A stretch of DNA of 64,000 bases from contig OY856187.1 of assembly GCA_963693315.1 (NCBI GenBank), positions 113,848,437-113,912,436 on the forward strand, written 5' to 3'. The notes beneath the pieces are model-generated. The model ran no database searches. It had not been told where the DNA came from and saw only the letters and a program-made list of their open reading frames with translations. Within the stretch, counting starts at the first letter, position 1; every line of letters begins with the position of its first letter. Positions 47,880-59,699 of this stretch are shown piece after piece. Made by a program: the position numbers and the translations under genes. The DNA is from Diogma glabrata (lineage: Eukaryota > Arthropoda > Insecta > Diptera > Cylindrotomidae).

Positions 47880-48718
47880 ATTGAAACCTGCGGACTATGG
47901 ATTCCGGCAAACTATTCCATTTGTATATGCAGTTCGGACAAAAAAGTCTTTCTGCGATCTGCCAGTATGACAGCGTAGGATTTCGACCGTTTGACTGTTT
48001 GCGCTAGCCGATTGCATAGTGAAACGGGGATAAGAATAAGTTTGAGGCATGATGCCGCTGATTTCATCTAAGCACTGCTGATGACGATATTTGTAAAAAA
48101 CAACGAGGTCAGCAACAGTGCGACGATGTTGTAGGGAATCAAATTTTGATGTCAAATTTCGATCACCCAAAATTCGTATAGCCTGCTTTTGAACAGAGTC
48201 CAAAAGGGTCAGAGTCCAAGATGGAAGGAAACAGAAACAGCACCACAAATTTGACAACAGTACTCCATACAGGGACGAATATAGAACTTGCAAACATGGA
48301 GCAATTCGTATGGAATGAAAAAAATGTGTGCATCTATTTAGGAGGCCGAGTTTTCTAGACGCACTTTTTGCCATCGCCAACTGTGACACCCAATAAACGA
48401 ATGTTTTTACATTCACCCATTGGTTTATCACACATACTGAATAAAATATCTTTGGGAAACTCGATCTTTGATCTGGAAACAATCAACAGCTGTGTTTTGG
48501 TAGAGTTGAAATTGACCAGGTCTTGGTTACCCCAATCGGAGACTCTTTTTAGGTCTTTATTCACGTTTATGGCAGCGTCTCTCCAGATGGGATTAATTTG
48601 ATCGTGCATTTTACCGGTTGAAGGAAAGGGCTCAAACGACTTGGGCAGAGTAATATCATATGCAAAACTATTTATTGGGTTGCTGGTGAATTTCAACAAT
48701 TCGTTGATATAAATCAAA
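47880..48718 (-). pseudogene. jockey/CR1-like family B, C-terminal part
   Basis: Continuation of the minus-strand ORF interrupted by the RTE element. FLIYINELLKF overlaps the RT box at the break. Then come a decayed catalytic motif (SFAYDITL in place of SFADDSTLH), VSDWGNQDLVNFNSTKTQLL, RLLGVTV, KLGLLNRCTHFF, LLDSVQKQAIRILGD and LQHRRTVADLVVFYKYRHQQ. The last motifs are those of family A (61413-63998) at clearly lower identity. The first catalytic Asp of FADD is Tyr here, so the enzyme is dead. Confidence 0.8.
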
Positions 48719-48780
48719 AACCAGGTCCACAACAGGTCCATCAAAAACCAGGTCCACACCAGGTCCACACCAGGTCCACG
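48719..48780. repeat. ACCAGGTCCAC minisatellite
   Basis: The 11-12 bp motif 'accaggtccac' occurs about five times in a row at the junction between family B and the RTE sequence. It may be an expanded 5' junction. Confidence 0.75.
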
Positions 48781-50313
48781 AAGGAAAATTATAAACTGGC
48801 AAGACAAGCCGTTACAAAGCTATGTAGACGCACGAAGAGAGAATGGTGGAAGAGACAGTGTGAGGAGATTGAAAGCTTCAATAAGGAACATCAATCGTGC
48901 AAATTCTTTCAACAGGTTAAAACCTTAAAGAAGGGCCCTCAAACTAGATCGACTGCTATTCAAAACGAAGATGGGGAGCTACAAGTAGACCTTAAAAATA
49001 TTTTAGATACTTGGGCCGCTTATTTTGAGAATCTTCTCAACTTAAGTGACCAGCAACAAGTCGGGCGACGAGCTAAGCTTATTCGTGCGTCAAAAGTACA
49101 TGTAGACGAACCAACCAAAGAGGAATTCGAAGCGGTGCTGTTAAAATTAAGACGCAATAAAGCACCTGGTATCGACGATATAACATCCGAAATGATTGTA
49201 CGTGGTGGCGTAACTCTATCCTTAAGATTGTTTGAACTTGTTCAAATGATCTGGAGGACTGAAACCATGCCACAGGACTGGAACACAGCTATGCTGATAC
49301 CAATCCATAAAAAAGGTTATCGCCTACAATGTGCAAACTACAGAGGAATCGCTCTCCTTTGCACAGCATATAAGATCTTTCCCTACATTTATGCTATCCA
49401 AAATCAATCCTTTTGCTGAACAACTGTTTGGAGAATATCAGTGTGGTTTCCGGCGGGGCCGAGGTACTACTGATACACTTTTCTCGATAAGGAAGATTTT
49501 GGAAAAGTGTCGGGAGTTCAACATACCTGTGCACCAACTTTTCATTGATTTCAGGCAGGCCTTCGACTCTCTCGAACGAGAGACTCTATGGTCTGCTCTG
49601 GTGTCAATGGGAATTCCTGGTAAACTGGTATCAATATGCAAAATGACAGTACAGAACTCTCAATGCTGTGTACGAGTAGAGAACGAAATATCAAAATTTT
49701 TTAAAGTCGACTCCGGATCAAGACAAGGTGATGCTATCTCTCCCATACTTTTTAATCTAGCCTTGGAATATGTGTGCCCTCAAAAGAAACTACCGACTAA
49801 TACCAATATCTTGTCAATAAAGTCAGTACAGATGATTGCTTACGCTGATGATGCTCTCATCCTCGGCCGAAGTGAAGCTGTTATGAGTTAGACTTTCAAG
49901 TCACTTGAAAGTGGTACTGGGAAAATTGGTCTGCAAATTAACTAAAATAAAACCAAACATATGAATGTTTCAAGAGAGGCTGAGAAGAAAGATTTGATGT
50001 GCGGCGATGAACGAATTGAGGGAGTTGAATTTTTTTAAATATTTGGGATCAATGCTTGACTCAAACAACAGCATACTTACAGATATAAAAGCTCGAATCG
50101 CTGCAGGTAATCGAACTTTCTACTCAATTAAAACTCTCCTTGGATCACCGTATGTATCAACTAACACCAAGCTCAAGTTATACAGGACGTTTATTAGACC
50201 GGTTGTGATGTATGGGTCACAAACGTAGACCCTTACACAAAATGACGAATCGCGTTTATCTGTATTTGAGCGTAAGATCCTACGCTACATTATTGGTCCA
50301 CTTAAGACAGACG
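48781..50313 (+). pseudogene. RTE reverse transcriptase, N-terminal and palm part
   Basis: Open from 48781 through 49419 (KREWWKRQCEEIESFNKEH, EEFEAVLLKLRRNKAPGIDD, YRGIALLCTAYKI). After a frameshift near 49375 it continues to 49891 (QCGFRRGRGTTDTL, LFIDFRQAFDSLER, SRQGDAISPILFNLALEY, IAYADDALILG). A further frame starts near 50007 (FFKYLGSMLDSNN, FIRPVVMYGSQT). The catalytic YADD box is intact. The Trp after GSQT is TAG. These are the standard RT motifs of the RTE clade. The reading breaks at 50321, where the hAT element begins. Confidence 0.85.
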
Positions 50314-50321
50314 ATGTAGAG
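50314..50321. other. hAT target-site duplication, left (ATGTAGAG)
   Basis: Exact repeat at 52922-52929. Removal of the insert rejoins the RTE reading region. Confidence 0.95.
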
Positions 50322-50467
50322 CAGGTGTGCCCAACCCGTCGATCGCGATCGACTGGTCGATCTCGAAGAAATTTTAAGTCGCTCCCGACAAATTTATTTT
50401 TTCCATATAAATATTTTTATATATATCCATAAAAATATTTATTTTAGTTCGAAAATCATCACTAATA

Positions 50468-50935
50468 ATCAAATTTTATCAGAAAATTTCACTTTTTCAA
50501 TCAATACATGAAAATAAATCGTGTTAGTTTTTCTAAATTCTAAGAAATTAGTACCAGAAACATACAAGACTAAAATTAAACGTTTGATGGATTTTTCCTT
50601 TCAAAACAACGTATCAAAAAGCCTTTTTCTTCTTCGCCCATATATCTGCAAATTAAAAATAAGCATATTTTTAAATCATCATCCATTGCACAAAACGTTT
50701 TAATAATCAAATTTAAAACACAGAAGAAAAGGTCTTATTAGATTGCAATAAGATTTAAATATAAACATTTGATGGTCGACAGAAAAAATTTTTTCGACAG
50801 ATCAACTGCCTACCAAACGCAGCTTTATTTTAATTTTATTTTACTCTTTTACTAATTTCTTAGAATTTAGAAAAACTAATACAATTTATTTTCATGTATT
50901 GATTCAAAAAGTGAAATCTTCTGATAAAATTTAAT
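50468..50935. repeat. internal foldback in the hAT 5' region
   Basis: Arms 50468-50553 and 50850-50935 are inverted copies with few mismatches, sharing 'tagtttttctaaattctaag' and 'caatacatgaaaataaat'. The centre of about 300 bp is non-coding. It may be a nested element or an internal duplication. Confidence 0.75.
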
Positions 50936-51126
50936 TAACAGTGACAATTTTAAAATTTAAATAGCACCATTTTATTAGAAAAGGCAGGGATTGCGTTTGT
51001 ATTGTATTTTATTTATAAACAAAGTCTTAACAAGTAAGTGTGTTTGGTTATTTGTGTGTTTAAAATTATTATCCACATCTATGTTAATAATTTCTAGCCG
51101 GGGATTTCTTCTTTTGTGAAAAATAT

Positions 51127-52837
51127 TTGTTACAAAAACGTGGAGCTATGAGTTCTAATAAAAAATCTAAAACATACCATTTCAACGATGATTGGGAAGA
51201 AGAATTTCTATTAATTATGTACAAAGATAAATTCACTTGTTTGATATGTAATACGACAGTTGCGCTACCGAAGAGAGGTAATCTTAACAGGCATTTTACT
51301 ACTCTACACGCAAACTTCGACCAAAAATACCCTCCAAAAACTATGGAAAAAAAATTGGAATTACAAAGATTAAAAAAAAGTTTAACGTTACAACAAACTT
51401 TATTAAAAAAAAATTGTAGTAAATCAACAATGGCAACGATTCCATCGCTACGTGTTTGTCGAATATTTATTCAGTTACAGACGGTGAAATATTTAAAGAA
51501 GCCTTTTTAGCAGCAGCAGACAGCTTGTTTCAAAATTTTAAAAATAAAACTGAGATTGTTAATACAATCGATGACCTGCAACTTTCCAGACAAACTGCAA
51601 CAAGACGAGTTGAAACCTTGGCAATTGACTTGCGATCACAGCTTAAAAAAGATTTTGAAAATTGTGCCTGGTTTTCACTTCAATTTGATGAATCTACTGA
51701 CAATCGTGATATGTCTCAGCTTAGCGTATTTGTACGCTTAGTATTTCCTGATTAACTTCAAAGAAGGAATTTGTTAAAATTCTCTCATTGAAACAACGAA
51801 CCAGAGGAGAAGACGGTTACAATATTTTTAAATCTTTCGCATTATCTGAACAGCTTCCCCTTAAGAAGCTCGTTTCCATTACTACGGATGGTGCTCCTTC
51901 TATTACTGGTTTTGAAAATGGATTTTTAGCATATTGTAAAAAAGATATTGATTTTCCTAATTTCATAACATATCACTGCATAATTCATCAACAATCGTTA
52001 TGTAGTAAAATGTTAATTTTGATGATGTTATGAAAGCAGCAATAAAAATAATTAATTTGATTTGGGCGAAAGCTTTACAAAGGAGGCTATTTCAATCCTT
52101 TTTAGAATACGTTGATGCAGAGTACGATGATCTACTTCTCCATAACTCAGTAAGATGGTTGAGCAAAGGCAAAGTTTTGAAAAGATTTCGTAAGCTGTTG
52201 CCACATATAAAAGAATTTCTAGACGAAAAAAACGATCCCTAAGCTGTTGTACTTTACGACAAGATTTGGCTGCAAAAATTGGCATTTTTAACGGATCTAA
52301 CAACAAAATTGAATGAACTAAATTTGGATTTGCTAGCGAAAAACAAAATTATAACCGAAATGATTTCATGTATCGATACATTTAAAACTAAACTGGAATT
52401 GTGGATATCTCAAATTAATAAGAAAGATCTGAAGCATTTTTCGAATTTAGCAGACGAAATGAAATCAAATATAGAAATTTGTGATTACCAACAATTCAGT
52501 AATATTTTTAGAAAGCATTTTCCTGCAATTTAAACAAAGATTTGTAGACTTTGAAGTACTTCGTCCAATTACTTCATTTTTAAATTCACCATTTTCGAAA
52601 ATAAATATAGAAAATATGGCTGCACTTTTCGAAAAAACATTTAGTATGGATGTAGGTAGCTTAGAATTGCAATTAATTAAATTACATAGTGACATTAGCT
52701 TGAGATCGCGTGATCAAATTGATATATGGAACTTTATTTCTATTGAAAAATATCCACTTTTGAAAGATGTCTACTTAGAATGCATTCTTGTTTTGGATTT
52801 TAAATTTAAACAATTTTTTATTATTGTATTTTACTAG
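51127..52837 (+). pseudogene. hAT transposase with BED zinc finger, broken
   Basis: The first frame (51127-51510) holds a BED-type finger, FTCLICNT ... NLNRHFTTLH (C-x2-C, H-x5-H). A frameshift near 51440 leads to FKEAFLAAADSLFQNFKNK and WFSLQFDESTDNRDMSQL, with the first catalytic Asp. After another shift near 51755 come SITTDGAPSITGFENGF, the second Asp, and HCIIHQQSLCSKML. Next are LLLHNSVRWLSKGKVLKRF, with the region of the catalytic Glu/Trp, and, past a stop at 52240, a continuation to FRKHFPAI. The last frame (52490-52837) ends EKYPLLKDVYLECI; most of the C-terminal dimerisation domain is missing. The overall type matches the hAT family that gave rise to GTF2IRD2. Three or more breaks make it inactive. 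Confidence 0.9.
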
Positions 52838-52921
52838 CACGTCAATTATTATCGTTTGGTCGATCGCCAAACGTTTAGAAAAAAAAGTAGCTCTTTGGGT
52901 CGAAAAGGTTGGGCACCCCTG

Positions 52922-52929
52922 ATGTAGAG
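52922..52929. other. hAT target-site duplication, right (ATGTAGAG)
   Basis: Exact repeat of 50314-50321. Confidence 0.95.
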
Positions 52930-53262
52930 TATAGAACCCGGAATAACTTTGAGATCAGAGACTTTCTTGAGGGTCCTTATATAATAGGTTGTATTCATTC
53001 TAATAGGAGTGCTTGGTTTTGTTCTACGAGCCGATTCACAGTCTGGAATGATTAGAAAAATGTACGTTAGTACCCCAGGGAGTGGGCGACCGCGAGGTAG
53101 ACCACAAATACAATGGGAGACTGACGTAATAAACGACCTTAAAAAAATCGGCTGCCATGGTAATTATGTCGTTGTTGCGAATGTCTGTGGTGAATATTCG
53201 AAGCTGATTAGCCTGGCAACGCTCCTACATGGAGCATGAACGCCTTTAAAAAAAAAATAAAA
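52930..53262 (+). pseudogene. RTE ORF C-terminal part and 3' end
   Basis: Resumes after the hAT: 'RTRNNFEIRDFLEGPY', then frames with STPGSGRPRGRPQIQWETDV and INDLKKIG. GRPRGRP...W..DV..DL is the characteristic end of RTE ORFs. It closes with GAC(G)CTTT-type sequence and an A-rich tail at 53245-53262. Confidence 0.85.
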
Positions 53263-53985
53263 CAAATAAAAAATAGGGTTGGGGACAATACTGAGCTTTG
53301 AGGTACACCAGCGTTAATTAGTTTAGACTCAGAAGAAAATCCGTATAAGGAGACCGAAATGTATTGGTTGGATAGAAAATTTTTAATCAGCTTTACAATA
53401 TTGGGATGAAAACCATACGCAACGAGCTTGTTGATCAAGTTGGCATGCCAGACTCGATCGAATGCCTTGGAGATGTCTAAAGCGATAACGTATGTTGCAC
53501 CACCTTTATCAAGTATGCTGTTCCAACAATGCGATACATAGTTTAATCGATCGGTAGTTGATCTTTTGTTTCGAAAACCATATTGACTGTCGGATATTAA
53601 ATGATTTACTTCCAGAATTTTTGAAATGTGTGTATGAATATAATGCTCGTAGACTTTGGATAGGACCGATAGTAAAGCTTTTGGCCTATAATTTGAGATA
53701 TCGGATGTTGGTCTCTTTTTCGGGACGGGTTGGACATTTGCCAACTTCCAGCACGAGGGAAATATAGCAAATTTGTAGGATTATTAGAATATCTTAATCA
53801 AAGTTGGTGCAAGTTCTTTTAGGAAAGGATTTTAAAATAATGGGTGGAATGTTGTCCATTCTCGGGGCTTTGTTGATATTTAACCCTTTTAAAAGTTTAG
53901 CGACTATTTTGGGTTTGAAGTGGATTTCATTCATATTAACTCCTGGAGACTGGATTTAAGGTATTTCCTTAGGAGTTTCCATAAC
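53208..53985 (-). pseudogene. jockey/CR1-like family B, reverse transcriptase part
   Basis: Minus strand from about 53985: NINKAPRMDNIPPIILKSF, LANVQPVPKKR, NYRPKALLSVLSKVYEHYI, SQYGFRNKRSTTDRL, VIALDISKAFDRVWHANLI and NAGVPQSSVLSPTLF, at which the RTE element begins. The catalytic Asp in ALDISKAFD is present; GVPQG is GVPQS. It continues at 48718. Upstream it is separated from its linker by a plus-strand family A fragment. Confidence 0.85.
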
Positions 53986-53989
53986 AGTG

Positions 53990-54350
53990 GAGTTCAGTGG
54001 AAATAAAATCAATTTTACCTGAACCGGCAAACTTATCGCGTTACACTAGATCAACTGTTGTGACCCATCCATTTACGGTTCAAATAAAAAGTGTACAACT
54101 GTTGCCTTTCAACGTGATTTTTTCAATAGAGTCTCTCACCTTTGGAATAACTAACAACAACCCGCTTGGGTATTCCCTGATAGCTATAATCCTTAAAATT
54201 TAAAAGTTAACGTTAATAGGTTTCTTAAAAAACTTAATTTATTTAAACATAATCCTAATCCCTAGTTGGCATCGTACCTTCAGATATTCAGAGACGTTTA
54301 TTCATAATTTATTAGAATTAATACTAAATATGCCTAACTTTGAATAAAAA
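53990..54350 (+). pseudogene. family A 3' fragment inserted in family B
   Basis: Reads EIKSILPEPANLSRYTRST and VVTHPFTVQI, the end of the family A ORF (KSILPKSANLSRHTRA at 61413-63998), then its 3' untranslated part 'agttggcatcgtaccttcag ... ttgaataaaaaaaa', matching 61292-61400 in reverse complement. It sits between two parts of the family B frame, ...ELFALN and STVMETP.... Confidence 0.82.
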
Positions 54351-54658
54351 AAAGTTAAGAGCAAAGAGTTCAGCGAACAATTTAGCTTTTCTTGCGGGAT
54401 CATTGACGATTGAATCACCATCAATAATAGGGGAAATAGAAGATTTTGTACCAGAATTTAAAGAATTAATATCATTGTAGAAACTCTTATCAGAAATAGA
54501 CATAGACGTAAGTTTTGAAGCTTTCGCTCTGTCAATTTCCGACTTTTCGTTTGAGATGATCTGGTTAGAAATTTTGTTGGCCTTTAGATATTCGGATCGA
54601 TTAGCGGAAGTTTTGTTATGAATCCAAATATTAAATGATCTACGTTTGTTTCTAAGTG
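54351..54658 (-). pseudogene. family B linker between endonuclease and RT
   Basis: Minus strand: [52 protein letters not shown] and AKLFAELFALN. This is the basic, helix-rich segment between EN and RT, as in family A (NRKKASKFAEHP... region). The 5' continuation is cut off by the TA array. Confidence 0.72.
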
Positions 54659-55160
<502 letters not shown>

Positions 55161-55275
55161 CCTTAAGATATCATCTTGGCTAATGATATCTCCTACCATT
55201 GTCAGTGGTATGTGATATCTCACGCTAACTTATATGTCAATTGCAGGAACTGGAGTACGCGAGGTAGTCAGATGG
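55161..55275 (+). repeat. dispersed repeat, copy 2 of 2
   Basis: Matches 27442-27560 in the same orientation; see that entry for the shared blocks. Confidence 0.6.
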
Positions 55276-55948
55276 ATCAACATTGATCATAATCGATCAA
55301 AATCAACCCCTCCTGCGGTTGTAAAATTTGAAATTGTTTGGTTGAATAATAAACTGATAGTTTCAGGATGAGGTTGACATTACTTTAATTTTATTCATCA
55401 GTACTGGTTTTGCTTGTTTCATTTTCGCCCAGAGGGTTATATGAACGCCAAAGGAATTTATAATATATAACACAAAGTGAATAAGAAACAATTTACAGAA
55501 GTTTGGAAGTTATTTTATCGCCACTAAGTTCATAAAGTAAAACATCGCAAATTGTCAAAAAGAAACTTGTATAATAATATTTAGTTAATGTGATGTAGTA
55601 TTGGTATATTGATATTAGTATCTGCAATATTCAACTTTTATTTTTATTAATTAAACAGACAACATTTAAAAAAAACCAACAAAGATTAAAAAATCTTTAC
55701 GTAATGTAATGTATGCAAATCCTTTTATCAAATATATTTAGTGATTCAAGCCGTTCAGTGAAGGTAATCTTTACATAATACTTTTAGCGAAATAACCTAT
55801 TTTTAATAATTAAAAAACTTTATAATATTTAATTTTATTCCACAATAATTTGTAATTCATTCACAAGTACTTTCGCTTATAGCATCTTCAGGTGATTAGC
55901 CTATTTTTAAACACTATTTGAGTTTCAAAGTTTTTCTTTAACATGCAC
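55276..55948. other. AT-rich interval
   Basis: Nothing recognised. Confidence 0.5.
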
Positions 55949-57213
55949 ATATCGATGGTCTAGCATAATGTAAAAATGTTGTATGGGCATGTTTAATAGT
56001 TTATCCAATAGATGGCATTATTATTTGAAAAAAGTACTGTGGGCCAAAAACGTACCGTGTTCAAATGTAGTATAATCACTTACAACAAAAGTATTTTAAA
56101 AATGAAATAATATTGGTAGCACAAATGTGACAAGTGCTCACTTACCAAATTTCTAGTTACATTTAAATAACGTGGTTTCTGCTATCAATAGTCAATTGTA
56201 GTTAATCATAAGTATTACCTAAATACAAAATATTTACTACGTTTTCATGTAGATCCAAAATGATTTTAATCCTCATTCCGTATTCAAACTATAAAGTGTT
56301 TTCATGGCATAATTGAAAACTATTTGAAAACATTTTTAAAACTGTATCGAAAAACTGTGGAATTTTGTATTGACGAAATAAAGTAATAAATACTTGATTT
56401 TATACATCAACACAAAAGCTGTTTGCTGATGATAATCAGTTATACTACAAACATATGCTAAATGTATATAATTTTACAATTTTTGAAGGACACAGTAAGG
56501 ATGGTTATTGTTTTGTTTGGGACGAGTGCAATGTAAAGAAAGGAAGCTCAGAAATAGCAACATGCTTTTTAAAATATTTAAATCAATTGCCTGAAACTGT
56601 TACCCACATTTCAACATTTTCAAATACATGTAGTGGACAAAATAGGAATAAACATGTTATGACCGATATGTTGTATGCAGTAAATACTATTCAAAACATT
56701 AAAACAACTGATTTAAAGTTTATGGAATCTGGACACTCATATCTGGAAGCAGACTCAATACACGCAACAATAGGAAGAGCAGGGAAGCACAAAAAATTTA
56801 TACTACCAGACAATGGGCTTTTTTATTTTCTGCAGCAAGAATGAGACCAAGTCCATACAGAGTAATAACTTTAAATCATAAAGATTTTTATGATTTCGAG
56901 AAATTAGTGCATTCAATGGTACTTAATACCACTTTAAATACCGAAAAAGAAAAGATTACGTGGCTTAAAATTAAATGGATGCCGTTTAACAAAATGGTTT
57001 GTATAAAATAAAATAATATTATACATGTAAGTTCTAACATGTAAAAATACATAATTAAAAAAGAAGACTAGATAACTACTATAAAACTCAATCGAATCCA
57101 ACCACATAAAATTTTACATTTCCAATTTTTATTGAAGTGTAAACTTTCAAATGCCTGTACTGAACAATTTGCTAAATGTCACTTACCACATCTGTGCGCT
57201 AGACCATCGATAT
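55949..57213 (+). mobile_element. DNA transposon relic with ATATCGATGGTCTAGC ends
   Basis: Left end ATATCGATGGTCTAGC (55949-55964) and its exact inverted copy at 57198-57213 enclose 1265 bp with one transposase-like ORF. Just inside, 'cttaccaaatttctag' and 'cttaccacatctgtgc' hint at sub-terminal repeats. A target duplication cannot be fixed; TA or TATA is possible. Confidence 0.65.
56416..57011 (+). pseudogene. transposase-like protein with SGQNRN motif
   Basis: Open from about 56416 (LYYKHMLNVYNFTIFEG) to 56844: YCFVWDECNVKKGSSEIATC, STFSNTCSGQNRNKHVMTDM, FMESGHSYLEADSIHATIGR. After a one-base shift at about 56840 it continues MRPSPYRVITLNHKDF and KEKITWLKIKWMPF to a TAA at 57009. WDE, the Asp/Asn-Thr-C-S-GQNRN motif and GHS..EADS.HA recur in large uncharacterised insect and cnidarian proteins that I take to be RNase H-fold transposases. 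I cannot name the superfamily. Only the C-terminal half is present; one catalytic region could be SNTCSGQ, where many relatives have Asp (D replaced by N here). Confidence 0.6.
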
Positions 57214-58290
57214 ATAAGACCTAAGAATAAATGTATTTTTACTACAAAATAACCAACTTCTGCACCTGTCATACACGCAACATAAAAGCCACAAAAATCA
57301 AAAATTATTTGGTGAGTATGTATTGTTATATTAGATTAGATGATATAAAAAGTAGTGCCTTTTTTGTTACTATGTTATAGCTTGGTTGGTGGCTATATAT
57401 TTGGCACGCCCACTAAGCGATTGTGTTAAACGAACGCGGTTTTGGAATACGACATTTCAATTTACATTTTTCATGTAAATTCGGTTAAATAAATACGTTC
57501 GAACGTGGTTGACATGTGGTGTTTTTTGACTAAAAAAAAGACAACAAAAATTTGCTATAAAAAAAGTCAAATTTTTTTAAAGGTTTACGGAAAGGATGTA
57601 GTCAGTGAACGCCTAATCTGTGAGTGACGTGATCGATTCCGTTCTGGAAATTTTAATGTTAAAGATGTGATGGGAAAAGTCAATGAAATTTTGTAATTGG
57701 TCGAGTTAAATCGGCATGAAAGTTTTCTGGATTTAGCAGACTTTTTACTTATTAATAAGTCACAGCAGATATAACGTTTGTTTGATTAAACAATTTATTG
57801 CTGAGATAGGTTATACTGTTATGAATTAATTCGAATAGCCATAGCAAAAAGTTATTTAGGACAAATGTATGCATCAATAAAATAGGTAAGCTTGAAAGAT
57901 CTGACTCGAAGGGCCAAAATGCAGGGCTTGCAGATAGTTATATGTGTCTTTATATACTGAGTCAACACAAAAAAATAAACACTGATTTTTTTCAAGTTTA
58001 AAATAATTTTGTTCTTAATATTCCAAAGCTCAGATTTCGACTTATTTTCAAAAAACAGTTTTTCCTCTCGCTCCCTTTATCTTCGAACATTCCATAAGCA
58101 AAAAATTGAAAATTCGATGTTGTAAGGAATGTGGTAAAGATGGAATGCAAACTATAGTGTTCGGTTCATCATATCAAATATTCTTTGGAAGGGACGTTTA
58201 AGAAGAGACATTTTGAAAAAAAAAAATAAGTGTTTTTCTAGCCTGAAACAATTTTTGGAAAGGACGAATTGAGACAAAAAACGGCATCCG
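57214..58290. other. AT-rich interval
   Basis: No supported feature. Confidence 0.5.
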
Positions 58291-58640
58291 TAACAAATCT
58301 CGTCCAGTTCTTGGATATACAGATGATATAATGATATAGCGCTTCTCGGACGCAGACCAAGCGATATTAAAGAAAGTCATTCTCAGCTTGAAAGAAATGC
58401 CAATTGACTTGGATTATGCATCAACACCGACAAAATTAAATTTTTAGAACATCAAGGAACATATCTCCTGGAAATGGAAAACTGGATACTGGCGATTATG
58501 AAGTAGAACGCATAGTAAACTTCAAATACCTCGGTTCTTAAATAGAATGCTAAAAAAATATCAAATCACATATAAAGTTAGAACAAACAATACCATGTCA
58601 ACATTAAGGATATTCCATAACTAACTAGTGGGATTGGGGT
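58291..58640 (+). pseudogene. reverse transcriptase palm fragment
   Basis: Reads FLGYTDDIMI (YADD-type box with Thr at the second position), then EMPIDLDYASTPTKLNF-like sequence and, after a shift, YEVERIVNFKYLGS. The order, catalytic box then thumb FKYLGS, is that of RTE/CR1-type RTs. Both flanks are unrecognisable. Confidence 0.65.
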
Positions 58641-59394
58641 GTGACCATAGGGGCCACTCTATGAACTTCTCATGAAGTTAAAAACTAACCAGCTGCAAAT
58701 AATGCTGGATAAGGTACAGTGACACACCAAATTAACTTTACAGCCTACTTTGATGCTGTAAACTTAAATAATATGATTTAATTGTATCATCTAAAAATAT
58801 GGTTTATAGAACGTAAAAATAAAACCAAAAATCACAACAAAAAAATTTACCAGACCTAAATCAAAATCATCAAAAAGTGAATATTAACTCAATTAGGGTT
58901 TTAACTCAAAAATCCGCATTATTAATATTTATTGTACGATACATCAATCACATACACAATACACACACTTACAGACTGCGAACTAGAATAAGTTCTTTAA
59001 ACAGCTTCAGGAGGATTTGAAGATATCAATAAAATGACGATATCAAAAATCATCCTAAACACAACTTAACTGATATGAAGACAAACAAAATGGCAGGTGA
59101 ATGATTTTGATAGCATTATTTATTATCGTGATATTTGCAAGAGATGATTTTCAGTTTTTAGGAAACAACTAAAAAACGAATCAGCCATTTTTCCACAAAA
59201 AAAACTCGTCTCTAAGTTATATCAAGAAATACATCGATTGTGACCGTTTTGGTTGAAATCGAGCTATCTGTTGTTGAGAAAGTGTTAGACAAACTTTGGT
59301 TCAAATTCAGAAATATACACACACATATACACCAAGACCTACTGACACAGACAGGAAGGGTTAAAGACAGGACGAGCAAACCGCTATCTGGACC
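58641..59394. other. AT-rich interval
   Basis: No gene recognised; the frames at 59212-59539 become meaningful only from about 59395. Confidence 0.4.
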
Positions 59395-59699
59395 TGCAAT
59401 TCTCTTGATTTTGAACGCAGATCTTGTCGTTAGCTTGCGGGTTTTGTCTATGCGAAAATCAAAGGTGTCCACTTCTACTGCTGCTACATTCCTCCTAGCA
59501 CTTCACTGGACGAATTTAAGGAGGCTCTTGACAGACTAATAGCAGACATCAGAGGAAAGTCACCCACCGGTCGCCCGTAATTGCGGGTGATTTTAACGCT
59601 TGGGCCGTTGAATGGTGAAGTAAACGTACTAACCCTAGAAGTAGGGCATTACGTGAAGCATTTCATAGACTTGATCAGGTACAGCTCAGCCATGATACT
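59395..59699 (+). pseudogene. non-LTR endonuclease fragment
   Basis: Conceptual reading: KGVHFYCCYIPPSTSLDEFK, then ALDRLIADIRGKS, then VIAGDFNAWAVEW with the Mg-binding GDFN motif, a TGA in place of the next Gly, SKRTNPRSRALREAFHRLDQ. This is the middle of an APE endonuclease of R1/jockey type. It ends where CA-rich repeat copy E starts, so it was either cut or carried by it. Confidence 0.75.

Larger units (their letters stand above)
50322..52921 (+). mobile_element. hAT transposon (2600 bp) inside the RTE element
   Basis: Ends CAGGTGTGCCCAACC and, in reverse complement, CAGGGGTGCCCAACC, with perfect 8-bp duplications. 'cgatcga' motifs lie just inside both ends. It carries a BED-finger transposase with several breaks and an internal foldback upstream of it. 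Confidence 0.95.
48719..53262 (+). mobile_element. RTE-type non-LTR retrotransposon, 5'-truncated, split by hAT
   Basis: Minus the hAT insert it is about 1.9 kb of RT plus tail. It interrupts the minus-strand family B ORF within ...SPTLFFI / FLIYIN, which rejoins after removal. The endonuclease half is missing, as expected for 5' truncation. The 3' end is an A-rich run after ...ATGGAGCATGAACGCC (about 53230-53262). Confidence 0.85.
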
